Origin: Acidobacteriota bacterium
GTDB taxonomy: Bacteria; Acidobacteriota; Terriglobia; Acidiferrales; UBA7541
NCBI GenBank assembly: GCA_003131985.1
Contig: PKWH01000185.1
Location: 1-11,896 of the forward strand
Length of the DNA: 11,896 bases
Reading direction: 5' to 3'
Made by a program: the position numbers and the translations under genes
Part shown: positions 5,727 to 11,896 of the stretch, one piece after another
How the letters are laid out: each line of letters begins with the position of its first letter
How positions within the stretch are numbered: the stretch's first letter is position 1
Notes under the pieces: generated by a model
The model's database searches: none
The model's input: only the letters and a program-made list of their open reading frames with translations
What the model was told of the DNA's origin: nothing

Positions 5727-8669
5727 TCAGAGGAGAGGTTCGCCGGAATTCTTCGCGATGACGTCCCTGGTGGAATCGCGCAAACGGACAATCTCATGCC
5801 AATCATTCCCCGCCGCCGGGTTGGGCGTCACAAGCGGGCCGAACGTCAGGGTGACGCGCCCGGGCCGCGGCAATTTCGTTTTATCTCGTAGAATCTGCCG
5901 AGCGCCGCGCACGCTGACCGGGCAAATCGAACACCGCGTATCCACGGCGGATTTGAACGCGCCCAGCTGGAACGGACGAATACCCGTGGTTGCCGTAAAG
6001 GTTCCCTCGGGATAAATCACGACAGATTCGCCGCTCTTAAGCGCTGCATTCACCTGCGCCGCCTGCCGAATACGAGCTTGCGGATCGCTGCGATCAAACG
6101 AAAACTGCCCACTCCGCCGAGCAATGGTGCGAAACACCGGCATATCGTGTATCTCACCTTTCACCACGAATCGCACATCCGGCGGCAGAAACGCAAGGTT
6201 TATCAGAATATCGAGAAAGCTCGAGTGATTCGGAGCAAAAATCCAAGGCCCGGATGTTTTGCGTTGCGCTAGAATCTCGCTCCCTTCCACTCGCACCGGC
6301 ACGCCCGCCATCATCAACATAAAGCGTGTGCCCTTATGCGTGAACCAAGCCGCGCGCTTTTCGTTCCAGGTGAGAGCGACGATAGCCCACAACGGAAATA
6401 GAAGAATCGTGAAGACCGTCATTGCGTACACGCCATAAAGAAATTCGAACGTGTTTTTCGCCGCTTGCTTCATCCAATACCAGGCATTCGGACCCGAGCC
6501 TCGTACTGCCAGTCCGGCAACTTGCATCCATGTCGGTTGTTGGCGCTTCCCCAGGTTTCCTTCCAGGAAAAGCCGCCGAGTCTCGCTGCGCCGCAACTTA
6601 CCGCTGGAAGTTTTCGGGATCGATTGAGGCGGCAGGAGCGTGACCAAATCAGGTGGAATCCCGAGCGCATCATTCACCGCGCGCGCAATCTCATCCTCGA
6701 TGCGCTTCGCGCTCGCCATATCGCGCACTTCCGCTGTCACCACCAGCCGCTCGCTGCCGGTGCGCTCGTCCGGAGCGCCGAACGCAACCACGCACCCTGT
6801 TCTCACTCCCTGGACGCGTCCGGCAATTTCCTCTACCTCATGCGGGTACAGATTTCGTCCCGCCTTGATGATGATGTCCTTCGCGCGTCCCGTTATATAA
6901 ATTTCGCCGTCAGCCCAGTACGCAAGGTCCCCGGAATTCAGCCAGTCGCCGTCGCGCATCAATGCTTGCGTCGCCGCCGGATTGCGATAGTAACCGCTCG
7001 TTGCCGACGCTCCCCGAAACCACAAACTCCCTTCCGCTCGCTCACTGAGATTGCGGCCTTCGCCGTCCACGATGCGGACTTCTACTCCCGGTACCGGCCT
7101 GCCGGCATTCACAAATTCGAGCGGAGCGGAATCGTCCGCCCTGGCAGGCTTTGCGTTGCCTCCAGATTCAAAGGCCGCGCGCTCGATGCGATCTACTTTG
7201 TAACCCGCGCCCAGTCTCGGCACCGAAACGGCCAGCGTCGCCTCCGCAAGTCCGTAAACCGGAGTAATCGCTTCACGGTGAAAGCCGTACGGCGCAAAGC
7301 GGGTCGCGAATCGTTCAAGCGTTTCCGAGCGCACCGGCTCCGCGCCGTTTGTCGCCGCGCGCCACGAACTCAGGTCCAGCCCCGCCAAATCCTTGTCCGG
7401 AATCTTTCGCACGCAAAGCTCGTAGGCAAAATTCGGCGCCGGGCTGATCGTTCCGCGATGCTTATGAATCGCCCGGAGCCACCGCTCCGGCCGGCTCAAA
7501 AATGCAAGTGGTGACATCACCACCAGCGGAATCCCCGTGAAAATCGGAACGAACCATGCCCCGATCAGTCCCATGTCGTGATAGAGCGGCAGCCAACTCA
7601 CGGCCACATCGTCTGCTTTTATTTCGATGCCCGACACGATCGATTTAATATTTGCCAACAGATTTGCGTGCGTCAGGACCACGCCTTTTGGATCGCCCGT
7701 CGAGCCGGATGTGTATTGCAAAAACGCAATGTCTTCGCCGCGCGCGTGATGCACAAGATTTTCAACCGGACGCCACTGCTCCGAAGCAGCCGCTTCTGCC
7801 GTCACCTTCGCCGTGGTGGCGCTTGCAAGACTCTGCGCGTTCAACACTTCTCGGAGCGTGGGAACGGCCGGCTTCAGCAGTCGCGCCAGCCCTTCAGCTT
7901 GCTTCCATGTAATCAGAAAACGCGCTTCCGCGTTGCGCAGTATGTTGGATTGCCGCTTTGCGTATTCTGCGATGCGGTCCGCGCGGAATGGAGGGTAAAT
8001 TGGCACCGGAATTCCGCCGGCAAGCAGAATGCCCGCAAACGTCCAAAAGAATTCCGCGCAGGTAGGCAACATGATCGAAACGGTCTGCCCCGGCTCGAGC
8101 CCTCGGCGTTGCAATTCGGCGGCGACCGTCGAAGCGCGTTCATAAAGCTCGCCAAACGTGATCGTCCGCAACTGGTTGTTTTCTTCGTACAGATGAATGT
8201 GCGCGCGTGCAGGTTCGCCGCGCCCGCGCAGCCGCAAAATCTCCGTCAAAGTCTCCGCATTGCGTATTTGCTGTTCGAGATCCGCGCGAATGGCAGGCGA
8301 AAACGCTGGCGCAACGGCAGTCGCTGTTCCGGCTGCCCCAGTGCCCCGAACCCGAGAGCTCGCACCGCTCGCATTCCCGCCCGCCTCTTCCCGCAGGATG
8401 GCGTCGATCAGGTCTTGCACGGTATCGGCTTCGGCAACCACACGATCGGGCAGTCGCACGCCGCAAGTGTCCCCTAGGCGCAACATCAGTTCCACCCGTT
8501 CCAGACTTCCGAGCCCCAGTTCGCGCTCCAGATGCGCCGCGGGACCCCGCGCCGCTAGTTCTCCTTGCCCGCGCGCTCCGCCTAGCTCGGTCAAAAGTTG
8601 CCGCAACGTGTCGAGCGTCTGCGTACCGACTGCCGCCGTGCGATCGATTTTTGTTCCTGTGGCGCCCAT
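5727..8669 (-). CDS. Three-domain lipid enzyme: acyl-carrier domain, fatty acyl-AMP ligase, PlsC-type acyltransferase
   Basis: The 980-residue product has three parts. Residues about 15-95 are an acyl-carrier-like domain with LGLGSLERVEL, where Ser55 is the likely phosphopantetheine site. Residues about 130-700 are an adenylate-forming enzyme. Its motifs are YTSGSTGDPKG (319-329), LPLYHDMGLIG, APNFAYELCVRKI, NGAEPV, YGLAEA (472-477), GDLAYWADGEIYITGR (580-595) and IPKTSSGK with catalytic Lys691. This motif set is typical of fatty acyl-AMP ligases (FAAL), which pass the acyl group to a carrier protein rather than to CoA. After a hydrophobic segment (about 746-768), residues 810-960 form a PlsC acyltransferase with NHSSFLD (814-820, His815 and Asp820) and PEGTF (887-891). 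The inferred route is fatty acid to acyl-AMP, to acyl carrier, to a lipid acceptor at the membrane. An in-frame TTG at 8690 (987 residues) is the alternative start. ATG 8669 is preferred, although neither has a clear ribosome binding site. Confidence 0.9.
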   Translation of the reverse strand: MGATGTKIDRTAAVGTQTLDTLRQLLTELGGARGQGELAARGPAAHLERELGLGSLERVELMLRLGDTCGVRLPDRVVAEADTVQDLIDAILREEAGGNASGASSRVRGTGAAGTATAVAPAFSPAIRADLEQQIRNAETLTEILRLRGRGEPARAHIHLYEENNQLRTITFGELYERASTVAAELQRRGLEPGQTVSIMLPTCAEFFWTFAGILLAGGIPVPIYPPFRADRIAEYAKRQSNILRNAEARFLITWKQAEGLARLLKPAVPTLREVLNAQSLASATTAKVTAEAAASEQWRPVENLVHHARGEDIAFLQYTSGSTGDPKGVVLTHANLLANIKSIVSGIEIKADDVAVSWLPLYHDMGLIGAWFVPIFTGIPLVVMSPLAFLSRPERWLRAIHKHRGTISPAPNFAYELCVRKIPDKDLAGLDLSSWRAATNGAEPVRSETLERFATRFAPYGFHREAITPVYGLAEATLAVSVPRLGAGYKVDRIERAAFESGGNAKPARADDSAPLEFVNAGRPVPGVEVRIVDGEGRNLSERAEGSLWFRGASATSGYYRNPAATQALMRDGDWLNSGDLAYWADGEIYITGRAKDIIIKAGRNLYPHEVEEIAGRVQGVRTGCVVAFGAPDERTGSERLVVTAEVRDMASAKRIEDEIARAVNDALGIPPDLVTLLPPQSIPKTSSGKLRRSETRRLFLEGNLGKRQQPTWMQVAGLAVRGSGPNAWYWMKQAAKNTFEFLYGVYAMTVFTILLFPLWAIVALTWNEKRAAWFTHKGTRFMLMMAGVPVRVEGSEILAQRKTSGPWIFAPNHSSFLDILINLAFLPPDVRFVVKGEIHDMPVFRTIARRSGQFSFDRSDPQARIRQAAQVNAALKSGESVVIYPEGTFTATTGIRPFQLGAFKSAVDTRCSICPVSVRGARQILRDKTKLPRPGRVTLTFGPLVTPNPAAGNDWHEIVRLRDSTRDVIAKNSGEPLL

Positions 8670-8692
8670 AGACCGCTGCTGAACTACCAAGG

Positions 8693-8698
8693 TTTATA
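8693..8698 (-). promoter_or_regulatory. Possible -10 element for the ACP-FAAL-acyltransferase gene
   Basis: TATAAA reads on the minus strand at 8698-8693. If it is a -10 box, transcription would begin near 8686. That leaves the TTG at 8690 untranscribed and supports ATG 8669 as the start. No convincing -35 hexamer is seen. Confidence 0.3.
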
Positions 8699-8710
8699 TC
8701 GGCGAAAACG

Positions 8711-8783
8711 AGTGATAACGGTGCGGCTCAACACGCCTTCAAACGCCGCGCTGGCGTTCTGTTACTGCGCCGAGCGTATCACT
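8711..8783. repeat. Nested inverted repeat upstream of the ACP-FAAL gene
   Basis: AGTGATA (8711-8717) and TATCACT (8777-8783) are perfect 7-bp complements. Inside them AACGCC (8742-8747) and GGCGTT (8753-8758) form a 6-bp hairpin with a five-base loop. GCTC (8726-8729) can also pair with GAGC (8772-8775). The structure sits just upstream of the putative -10 of the minus gene, so it could be an operator or a folded DNA/RNA element. The function is unknown. Confidence 0.4.
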
Positions 8784-8841
8784 GCGCGTTGCTCCCGGCA
8801 ATCCCCGCTAGGCCAGCGAATAGCCCGCGAAGCATATCCAA

Positions 8842-9009
8842 GGTACGAAGGTACCGGGAAGGATTGAACCCTTCGGCCTATCGACCCGCGCAACCCCCGC
8901 AGGCAGAATCACTACGAGTTCGGGACCCGCATAGGCGTCTCGAATGTCTGCACCTCCATCACCCCATGCCCACGAGCGGCCGGCACCCCCACCGGCCGCT
9001 CCCCTTTTT
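8842..9009 (+). ncRNA. Candidate small RNA ending at an orphan terminator
   Basis: The gene-free interval 8670-9144 ends a + transcript at a strong terminator (8974-9009), yet no + gene precedes it. Upstream hairpins on + are GGTAC-gaag-GTACC (8842-8855) and GAAGG-attgaac-CCTTC (8858-8874). GCCTAT/ATAGGC (8876-8881/8931-8936) is a longer-range pair. The 5' end and promoter are not identified and the left boundary given is only the first clear hairpin. It does not match tmRNA, SRP RNA or RNase P RNA motifs that I can recognise. A 6S-like RNA cannot be excluded. Confidence 0.25.
8974..9009 (+). terminator. Strong intrinsic terminator on + without an upstream + gene
   Basis: GAGCGGCCGG (8974-8983) and CCGGCCGCTC (8992-9001) form a perfect 10-bp stem with an 8-base loop. 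CCC and T5 (9005-9009) follow on +. The minus strand has no T-run after the stem, so the direction is +. No coding gene runs into it. Confidence 0.75.
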
Positions 9010-9032
9010 CTGCTCAGAACAATCGCGGGAAC

Positions 9033-9050
9033 GCCAATCTCCCGATTGGC
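9033..9050. repeat. Perfect short hairpin
   Basis: GCCAATC-TCCC-GATTGGC has 7-bp arms and a four-base loop, 24 bases after the orphan terminator. No T-run follows on either strand, so it is not a terminator by itself. Its role is unknown. Confidence 0.5.
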
Positions 9051-9144
9051 TGCCAACGAAACGCCATTCGCAGAAATGTGCTCTCAGGTTAAATGGCAAG
9101 GACTGATTGGTGTCTAGCTTTAGGGGAATTGCCTGGCAGATAGA

Positions 9145-9348
9145 TTAACGCCGGCGGCCCATCGGCCTGTAACTCGCCAGCGGACGCGTCCGCATTCGAA
9201 ACCGCGGCGCCAGCGGCGGCGAAACTCTATGCAGTGGACCGCCGCAGTGGCTGCAACATTCCCGCGGCGTTTCTTCCACGCGCATCCAGTGCCCGCGCGC
9301 GGCGCATTCCGGATTCAAACATTGCACCGTCCATCCTGGAAGCTGCAT
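9145..9348 (-). CDS. Small basic cysteine-motif protein, unknown function
   Basis: The 67-residue product begins MQLPGWTVQC. It has cysteines at 10, 15, 31, 32 and 35 (CLNPEC and ECCSHCGG), which could form a zinc ribbon with one CxxxxC and one CxxC knuckle. The C-terminal third is very rich in Arg (RFRMRTRPLASYRPMGRRR), which suggests nucleic-acid or ribosome contact. There is no signal peptide or membrane segment. ATG 9348 is chosen over an in-frame ATG at 9384 because AGGAGG stands four bases in front of it. A promoter candidate lies about 100 bases upstream, so it is probably transcribed alone. I do not recognise the family by name, and the gene call rests on the start signals and the motif pattern. 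Confidence 0.7.
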   Translation of the reverse strand: MQLPGWTVQCLNPECAARGHWMRVEETPRECCSHCGGPLHRVSPPLAPRFRMRTRPLASYRPMGRRR

Positions 9349-9352
9349 TTTA

Positions 9353-9358
9353 CCTCCT
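9353..9358 (-). promoter_or_regulatory. Ribosome binding site fixing the small cysteine protein start
   Basis: On the minus strand AGGAGG lies four bases before ATG 9348. It would be inside the coding region for the ATG at 9384, so the shorter protein is preferred. Confidence 0.75.
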
Positions 9359-9448
9359 AGCGCGTAAAGTTTGGGCCGCCTCAAAAAAGGGGGAACTGCA
9401 TGCCGCTTCGCCTGAAAAAAAAATCAATGCGCCCGTAAAACTGGCGGG

Positions 9449-9477
9449 ATTGTGCGCCGATGCCTCTAGTGTGTCAA
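9449..9477 (-). promoter_or_regulatory. Sigma70-type promoter for the small cysteine protein gene
   Basis: On the minus strand a perfect TTGACA (9477-9472) is followed after 17 bases by CACAAT (9454-9449), four of six matches to TATAAT. The expected start is near 9442, giving a leader of roughly 94 bases. The leader contains a T9 run (9423-9415) preceded by only 4-bp stems, so an attenuator is possible but weakly supported. Confidence 0.6.
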
Positions 9478-9585
9478 GAAAAATGTCCGCGATTAGTAGT
9501 GGTCCGCTTCCAGCTCAAATTTCTTCCGGAAATGGATCGCATCGAAGGCAGATTTGGAAATCCATGAAGCTTACTTAATTTTGCG

Positions 9586-9607
9586 AGCCGTCAGGGTACG
9601 GCTTTTT
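9586..9607 (+). terminator. Short hairpin with T-run on +, no upstream + gene
   Basis: AGCCGT (9586-9591) and ACGGCT (9598-9603) are 6-bp arms around a six-base loop, and T5 covers 9603-9607. Read on + it resembles a weak terminator, but no + gene precedes it. It lies in the 350-bp gene-free gap 9349-9698. Confidence 0.4.
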
Positions 9608-9654
9608 ACGCAGAGCCAGCGAAGGGCAGTCGTGCCGCACAGTCACCGGAAGCA

Positions 9655-9670
9655 AGGGGTTTCAACCCCT
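9655..9670. repeat. Near-perfect palindrome downstream of the coiled-coil gene
   Basis: AGGGGTT (9655-9661) and AACCCCT (9664-9670) are perfect complements with two bases between. The palindrome lies about 30 bases after the coiled-coil gene stop (9699) and could end or stabilise its transcript. No T-run follows on the minus strand. Confidence 0.45.
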
Positions 9671-9698
9671 GAGTCCCCAGGTGCCCGCGCGAACCGCT

Positions 9699-10328
9699 TC
9701 AGTCGCGATTGGTGGGCGGCGCTGGCACAGCGGGCGCGGACGCTGCCAGTCTCGCTTGTATCTCATCCACCTTTTTTTGCGCGTCGGTTATTTCCTGCTG
9801 CTTTGCTGCGATTTGATCTTCTTCATCTTTCAGCTGCGAGGCGCCTGCTACGTCGTCTTGATGTTGCGGATTGCTCAGATATGTCTGCTGGTCCAGCGCA
9901 TATTTCCGCTGCGCAATGTCCAGGTCGGTTTGAAGGCTTTTTAGCTGCTCTTTGGCCGTGACGAGTTCGGCCGCAATCGCTCCGGTTTTTTCCGAAGCAG
10001 CGGGTTGGCCCGGCGCGGCAGCGGAGTCGCCGTTTGGCGCAACGGCCGCCGCAGCTGGAGGATTCACGCCGTTGGCCGTATCGCCCGCGGACGCGTCAGC
10101 TCCGGCAGCAGGTGTTTCCCCCACCACGCTTACGCCATTCGTTTTCGGGATGTCGTCGTTGTTCCAAACATGCGGAGTTTTCGCCTCATCTTTCTTCTGC
10201 TCGCGTGCCCGCCGAGCAGCTTCCGCAACCGGATCCGCCGGCGCTTGCTGGGTCGATTGCTGCTGCCCCGCCCAGCCACTCAGCGGCATTACCAGCAGTA
10301 TTCCCAGTCCCCAGTACGCAATTTTCAT
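9699..10328 (-). CDS. Secreted small coiled-coil protein of acidobacterial type
   Basis: The 209-residue protein starts with MKIAYWGLGILLVMPLSGWA, a signal peptide with likely cleavage near residue 20. A charged segment ADPVAEAARRAREQKK (31-46) and WNNDDIPKTNG (55-65) follow, a pattern I associate with small exported acidobacterial proteins. Residues 66-117 are low-complexity Ala/Pro/Gly. Residues about 118-196 are a predicted coiled coil (VTAKEQLKSLQTDLDIAQ, DEEDQIAAKQQEITDAQKK), and the tail is Pro-rich. It probably acts in the periplasm or at the envelope, possibly as a scaffold, but its function is unknown. The frame stays open upstream to 10541, but that part is Cys-rich and lacks a sensible start. 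ATG 10328 has GAGG seven bases upstream and begins the signal peptide. Confidence 0.8.
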   Translation of the reverse strand: MKIAYWGLGILLVMPLSGWAGQQQSTQQAPADPVAEAARRAREQKKDEAKTPHVWNNDDIPKTNGVSVVGETPAAGADASAGDTANGVNPPAAAAVAPNGDSAAAPGQPAASEKTGAIAAELVTAKEQLKSLQTDLDIAQRKYALDQQTYLSNPQHQDDVAGASQLKDEEDQIAAKQQEITDAQKKVDEIQARLAASAPAVPAPPTNRD

Positions 10329-10503
10329 GGTCTTCCCTCGGCTACAGTGACACACCTTGCCACATATACATCCTAGCCGCTCCGCGCCCCGCCTTGGCGT
10401 TTCGCATCCCTCTCCGCACCCAAAGAGGCACCCTGTCCTTCCAGTCAGTAGCGCTAAAATTCGCTCTCCCAGCGCCCCTGAGGTCGTTTCGTGGCTCTGG
10501 CGT

Positions 10504-11896
10504 TCAAGTTTGTAGTTGGCGCTTCCGGCCGAGTACCGCAACTGCTGCTATCGCCAGCGTGAGCGCAAAATAGAAAGAGGGTACCCGCGTGGCCGCCGTT
10601 CCGGGTGCTGAAGCCATGAAATCCAGTTTCAACGTCGCGTGCATTGGCCCGAGGTACCACAGCAGCGTATAAACTATTTCGAAAAGCTTGCTCGACCCGC
10701 TCCACACTCCTAGCGCTAGAGCCAATGTCGGAATAAAGAGCGCGCCGGTCAACCACGCGAGCAGCCCGCGCCAATCTCCGCCGAGCAAAACGCGAGCCCC
10801 GAATCCGCTGCCAGTTAGCAAGGCAAGCACCACTCCCGCGAACCACACCGCTGGAAGCTGCCGCGCAATCGGATGCGGCGCGGAAAAAAGAAGCTGGCTG
10901 GTTTGGTCGCGAACTTCGCGCACGCCCATGCTCGACCACATCAATACCGGCCACAACCACGCGCATGCCAACAGGATTCCCCGCGCCGATGCATCCGGCG
11001 TCGCCGCACAAGCGACGATCAGGCCCCCAGCCACGGCGTACCACCACCATTTCCGCCCTTTTAACATCAATCGCAGCTCGGCAACGAGTATCGCTCCGAA
11101 TCTGAAATGTCCCGTTCTAGCTGCGAGTGGCGTCAGCAATGCTGCGTGAGCCGCCATCTGCGCCGCCGCCCCGCTCTCAACCGGTTCGGCAGCTACGGGC
11201 GTAGCCGCGCGTCGCCAGCCCTCTTTCGAGGGATCGAATCGATCGAATAGCAGCGCCGCCAAAAGCGCGATCGCTATGGCCGCAGCCACCCAGAAAAGTC
11301 TCGCGAATACCAGACTCGCAGTCCACTGAACTCCGTCCCACTGAAATGTAGCGGCAGCCTTCGCGGCGGAGCTGGACTCAATCGAAAGCGAAAACCCATT
11401 GTGTTCAGCCGGCCCCTTTGCTGCCGCCTGCAGGCTGCTCCAGATAACCGACAGTCCGGACCAGTCAAAATATTGGGTCCCTCCCTTTTTGGCTCCGACA
11501 ACCGGAAGCGTCAGCGCCGCCGTCCACGCAAAAAAATACACAACGTTTCCGAAACCGCCTCGCAGCCAGGGAATCGTCTCGAATAAAACGGCGATTGCTG
11601 CAACCACCGCCATGGCGGGCAAGGCGATCAACAGAAACGGAGCCACTAGCTTCCAAAGTTCTACGTGCGAATCCTCCGCGTGCCAGAATTGCATGATCAT
11701 TCCGGAAATTGGCAGAATCACCACCATCGCCGTGAGCACCACAAAGTTGCTGATCGCCTTGCCCATCACGTACATCGTCTTCGACATCGGCGTCGACGCC
11801 AGAATCTCGCCCACGCGCGTCGATCGGTCGCGTTCGATCGTGTTTTTCACCATGTAAAATCCCGCGAGCGATAAAAACGTGGTGGAAACCAGCGCC
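10504..11896 (-). CDS. ABC-2 type transporter permease, C-terminal part (5' end outside window)
   Basis: The frame is open to the right edge, giving 463 visible residues; the ATG at 11853 is internal, since ALVSTTFLSLAGFY precedes it in frame. The signature STRVGEILASTPMSKTMYV followed by GKAISNF is typical of ABC-2 permeases, and TPMS precedes a membrane segment as in the family. Hydrophobic segments lie, in visible numbering, at about 49-69, 86-106, 117-132, 196-218, 284-297, 305-324, 350-364, 376-397 and 440-457. It would form the membrane channel of an exporter. The ATP-binding subunit is not in the window and probably lies beyond the right edge. Substrate unknown. A fusion with other domains is possible upstream, but the C-terminus ends right after the last membrane segment. 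The 175 bp to the next gene suggests a separate unit. Confidence 0.85.
   Translation of the reverse strand, partial: ALVSTTFLSLAGFYMVKNTIERDRSTRVGEILASTPMSKTMYVMGKAISNFVVLTAMVVILPISGMIMQFWHAEDSHVELWKLVAPFLLIALPAMAVVAAIAVLFETIPWLRGGFGNVVYFFAWTAALTLPVVGAKKGGTQYFDWSGLSVIWSSLQAAAKGPAEHNGFSLSIESSSAAKAAATFQWDGVQWTASLVFARLFWVAAAIAIALLAALLFDRFDPSKEGWRRAATPVAAEPVESGAAAQMAAHAALLTPLAARTGHFRFGAILVAELRLMLKGRKWWWYAVAGGLIVACAATPDASARGILLACAWLWPVLMWSSMGVREVRDQTSQLLFSAPHPIARQLPAVWFAGVVLALLTGSGFGARVLLGGDWRGLLAWLTGALFIPTLALALGVWSGSSKLFEIVYTLLWYLGPMHATLKLDFMASAPGTAATRVPSFYFALTLAIAAVAVLGRKRQLQT

Noticed and set aside
6465..8477. Long + strand open frames (6465-7514 and 7578-8477) antisense to the lipid enzyme gene
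   Set aside because: They are Arg/Ala/Pro-rich shadow frames opposite a gene with clear conserved motifs, have no ribosome binding site and show no domain pattern.
8851..8876. Minus strand GGGTTCAATCC resembling a tRNA T-arm followed by CCGGTACC
   Set aside because: With a standard seven-base T-loop the stem has two mismatches and two wobbles. The only partner for the acceptor strand (GGTGCCGG) is about 130 bases away, too far for a tRNA, and no D-arm or anticodon arm fits.
8912..8959. Minus strand 15-residue frame MEVQTFETPMRVPNS, considered as a peptide precursor
   Set aside because: Too short, not similar to a known precursor such as PqqA, and no maturation enzyme gene is nearby.
8808..9056. 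Minus strand open frame of 82 residues in the intergenic region
   Set aside because: It runs through the perfect terminator hairpin, has no ribosome binding site and shows no recognisable motif.
10329..10541. N-terminal extension of the coiled-coil protein frame
   Set aside because: The extension would bury the signal peptide, is Cys-rich without a pattern, overlaps the ABC permease gene, and a better start exists at 10328.

Overview
The window looks like a chromosomal segment of an Acidobacteriota bacterium, probably of the soil class Terriglobia. This is inferred from content, not from a marker-gene comparison. The main pointers are a secreted von Willebrand factor A protein of the type that is expanded in Acidobacteria, a small secreted coiled-coil protein with an acidobacterial-looking ADPVAEAARRAREQKK segment, a short outer-membrane beta-barrel protein and a stand-alone TonB-like protein. 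GC content is moderately high. No insertion sequence, CRISPR array, rRNA or convincing tRNA is visible.

Layout from left to right. (1) Positions 1-1173 hold the 3' part of a DNA gyrase subunit A gene on the + strand, cut by the window edge. (2) A convergent minus-strand gene (1193-2365) encodes a secreted VWFA-domain protein. (3) A LOG/lysine-decarboxylase-like Rossmann protein (2499-3368, +) diverges from it. (4) A bidirectional terminator (3396-3434) separates that gene from a small minus-strand zinc-ribbon protein (3470-3781). (5) About 365 bp with several predicted hairpins precedes a TonB-domain protein (4148-4915, +). (6) A perfect hairpin (4926-4955) lies between it and a minus-strand outer-membrane protein (4976-5506). 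(7) The largest gene (5727-8669, -) encodes one polypeptide with an acyl-carrier domain, a fatty acyl-AMP ligase and a PlsC-type acyltransferase. (8) A gene-free stretch of about 475 bp (8670-9144) holds many short hairpins and a strong intrinsic terminator pointing along + with no + gene in front of it. (9) A 67-residue cysteine-motif protein (9145-9348, -) follows, with a good promoter candidate. (10) A secreted coiled-coil protein (9699-10328, -) comes next. (11) The 3' part of an ABC-2 transporter permease (10504-11896, -) runs off the right edge.

The genes do not form one obvious operon. Most are single transcription units separated by terminators or divergent gaps. Several products act at the cell envelope: TonB-like energy transduction, outer-membrane barrel, secreted VWFA protein, lipid acylation enzyme and ABC permease. 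The most interesting items are the three-domain lipid enzyme and the orphan terminator with its structured upstream region, which may mark an unannotated small RNA.
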